A stretch of DNA of 22,017 nucleotides from CALKKN01 sp050118555 (GTDB lineage Bacteria > Pseudomonadota > Gammaproteobacteria > Xanthomonadales > SZUA-36), in NCBI GenBank assembly GCA_050118555.1, contig JASFKQ010000041.1, positions 1 to 22,017 on the forward strand, written 5' to 3'. The notes beneath the pieces were generated by a model. It saw only the letters and a list, made by a program, of their open reading frames with translations. It was not told where the DNA came from and searched no databases. Positions 21,786 to 22,017 of this stretch are shown here, one piece after another. Each line of letters opens with the position of its first letter. Within the stretch, counting starts at the first letter, position 1. The position numbers were made by a program, and so were the translations under genes.

Positions 21786-22017
21786 ATGGAATTCTTTTCC
21801 TCGAGTCTGTTCACCGTCATGGCCGGAAGCTTCGCAGTGGCGATGGGCGCCGTTCTTCTTCTGTGGCTGATCAGCATGCCGCTACGCGATGTGAGCATCA
21901 TCGACATGTTTTTTGCCGTGATCCTGATCGCCATTACGGCGGTCTGCCTGGTGCTCGGCGCCGGCACAGCGCAGCGCAAGTGGCTGATCGCGGTACTGGT
22001 TGGCTGCTGGGGCCTGC
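21786..22017 (+). CDS. DUF1295 family membrane protein, N-terminal part (3' end outside window)
   Basis: 77 codons are visible before the window ends. The start ATG at 21786 has AAGGA about 9-10 bases upstream. The residues LLLWLISMPLRDVSIIDMFF align with LLWLLSIPLRDVSFVDSFW of the complete DUF1295 protein at 10883, and the following hydrophobic segments and the CWGL near the window edge also match (WGV there). It is therefore a paralogue, expected to be an inner-membrane protein of about 270 residues with a steroid-reductase/ICMT-like fold. It is the first gene of its transcription unit, divergent from the flavoprotein across motif copy 5. Because it has its own motif-bearing promoter, it probably belongs to the same co-regulated set. 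Its downstream neighbours are outside the window. Confidence 0.82.
   Translation, partial: MEFFSSSLFTVMAGSFAVAMGAVLLLWLISMPLRDVSIIDMFFAVILIAITAVCLVLGAGTAQRKWLIAVLVGCWGL

Overview
This is a GC-rich bacterial window, most likely from a gammaproteobacterium. A PlsB-type glycerol-3-phosphate acyltransferase and a TonB-dependent receptor with a typical proteobacterial TonB box support this, but the assignment is an inference from gene families and not a taxonomic match. I saw no tRNA, rRNA, CRISPR array, insertion sequence or phage gene. Almost every base is in a gene, and genes sit in short operons separated by five AT-rich divergent promoter regions.

Layout. 1-356: the end of a PaaN-like aldehyde dehydrogenase (+). 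353-4482: an acyl-CoA ligase and a TonB-dependent receptor (both -). 4483-4914: the receptor's leader region, then a + strand relic of a quinone oxidoreductase gene. 4917-6881: an operon of an acyl-CoA dehydrogenase and two NTF2-fold proteins (-). 7034-7561: another NTF2-fold protein (+), overlapping the end of a fourth one at 7541-7954 (-). 8178-14658: a five-gene + operon of feruloyl-CoA-synthase-like ligase, SDR, DUF1295 membrane protein, carotenoid oxygenase and WS/DGAT acyltransferase. 14659-18202: a tightly overlapping - operon of alpha/beta hydrolase, hemerythrin and PlsB-like acyltransferase. 18321-20696: a second carotenoid oxygenase and a second SDR (+). 20728-21693: a nitronate-monooxygenase-like flavoprotein (-). 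21786 to the window end: the start of a second DUF1295 protein (+).

How the genes may work together (inference). The receptor would import a bulky, poorly permeable compound. The two carotenoid/stilbene-cleaving oxygenases would split a conjugated double bond into carbonyl products, and the aldehyde dehydrogenase and SDRs would interconvert aldehydes, alcohols and ketones. The DUF1295 proteins and the FMN enzyme are candidate reductases. The two AMP-forming ligases would make CoA esters for the acyl-CoA dehydrogenase, and the four NTF2-fold proteins are candidate isomerases, hydratases or hydrolases. The lipid genes (WS/DGAT, PlsB-like, hydrolase) could store the carbon or esterify an alcohol product. 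The substrate cannot be read from the sequence; an apocarotenoid or other isoprenoid, or a stilbenoid/phenylpropanoid, are the main options.

The strongest unexplained signal is an 18-bp motif, ACTTKCAYAATTAGACTA-like, found once in each of the five divergent intergenic regions and always in the same orientation. It overlaps plausible promoter elements. This suggests one regulator controls the whole region; no regulator gene lies in the window.
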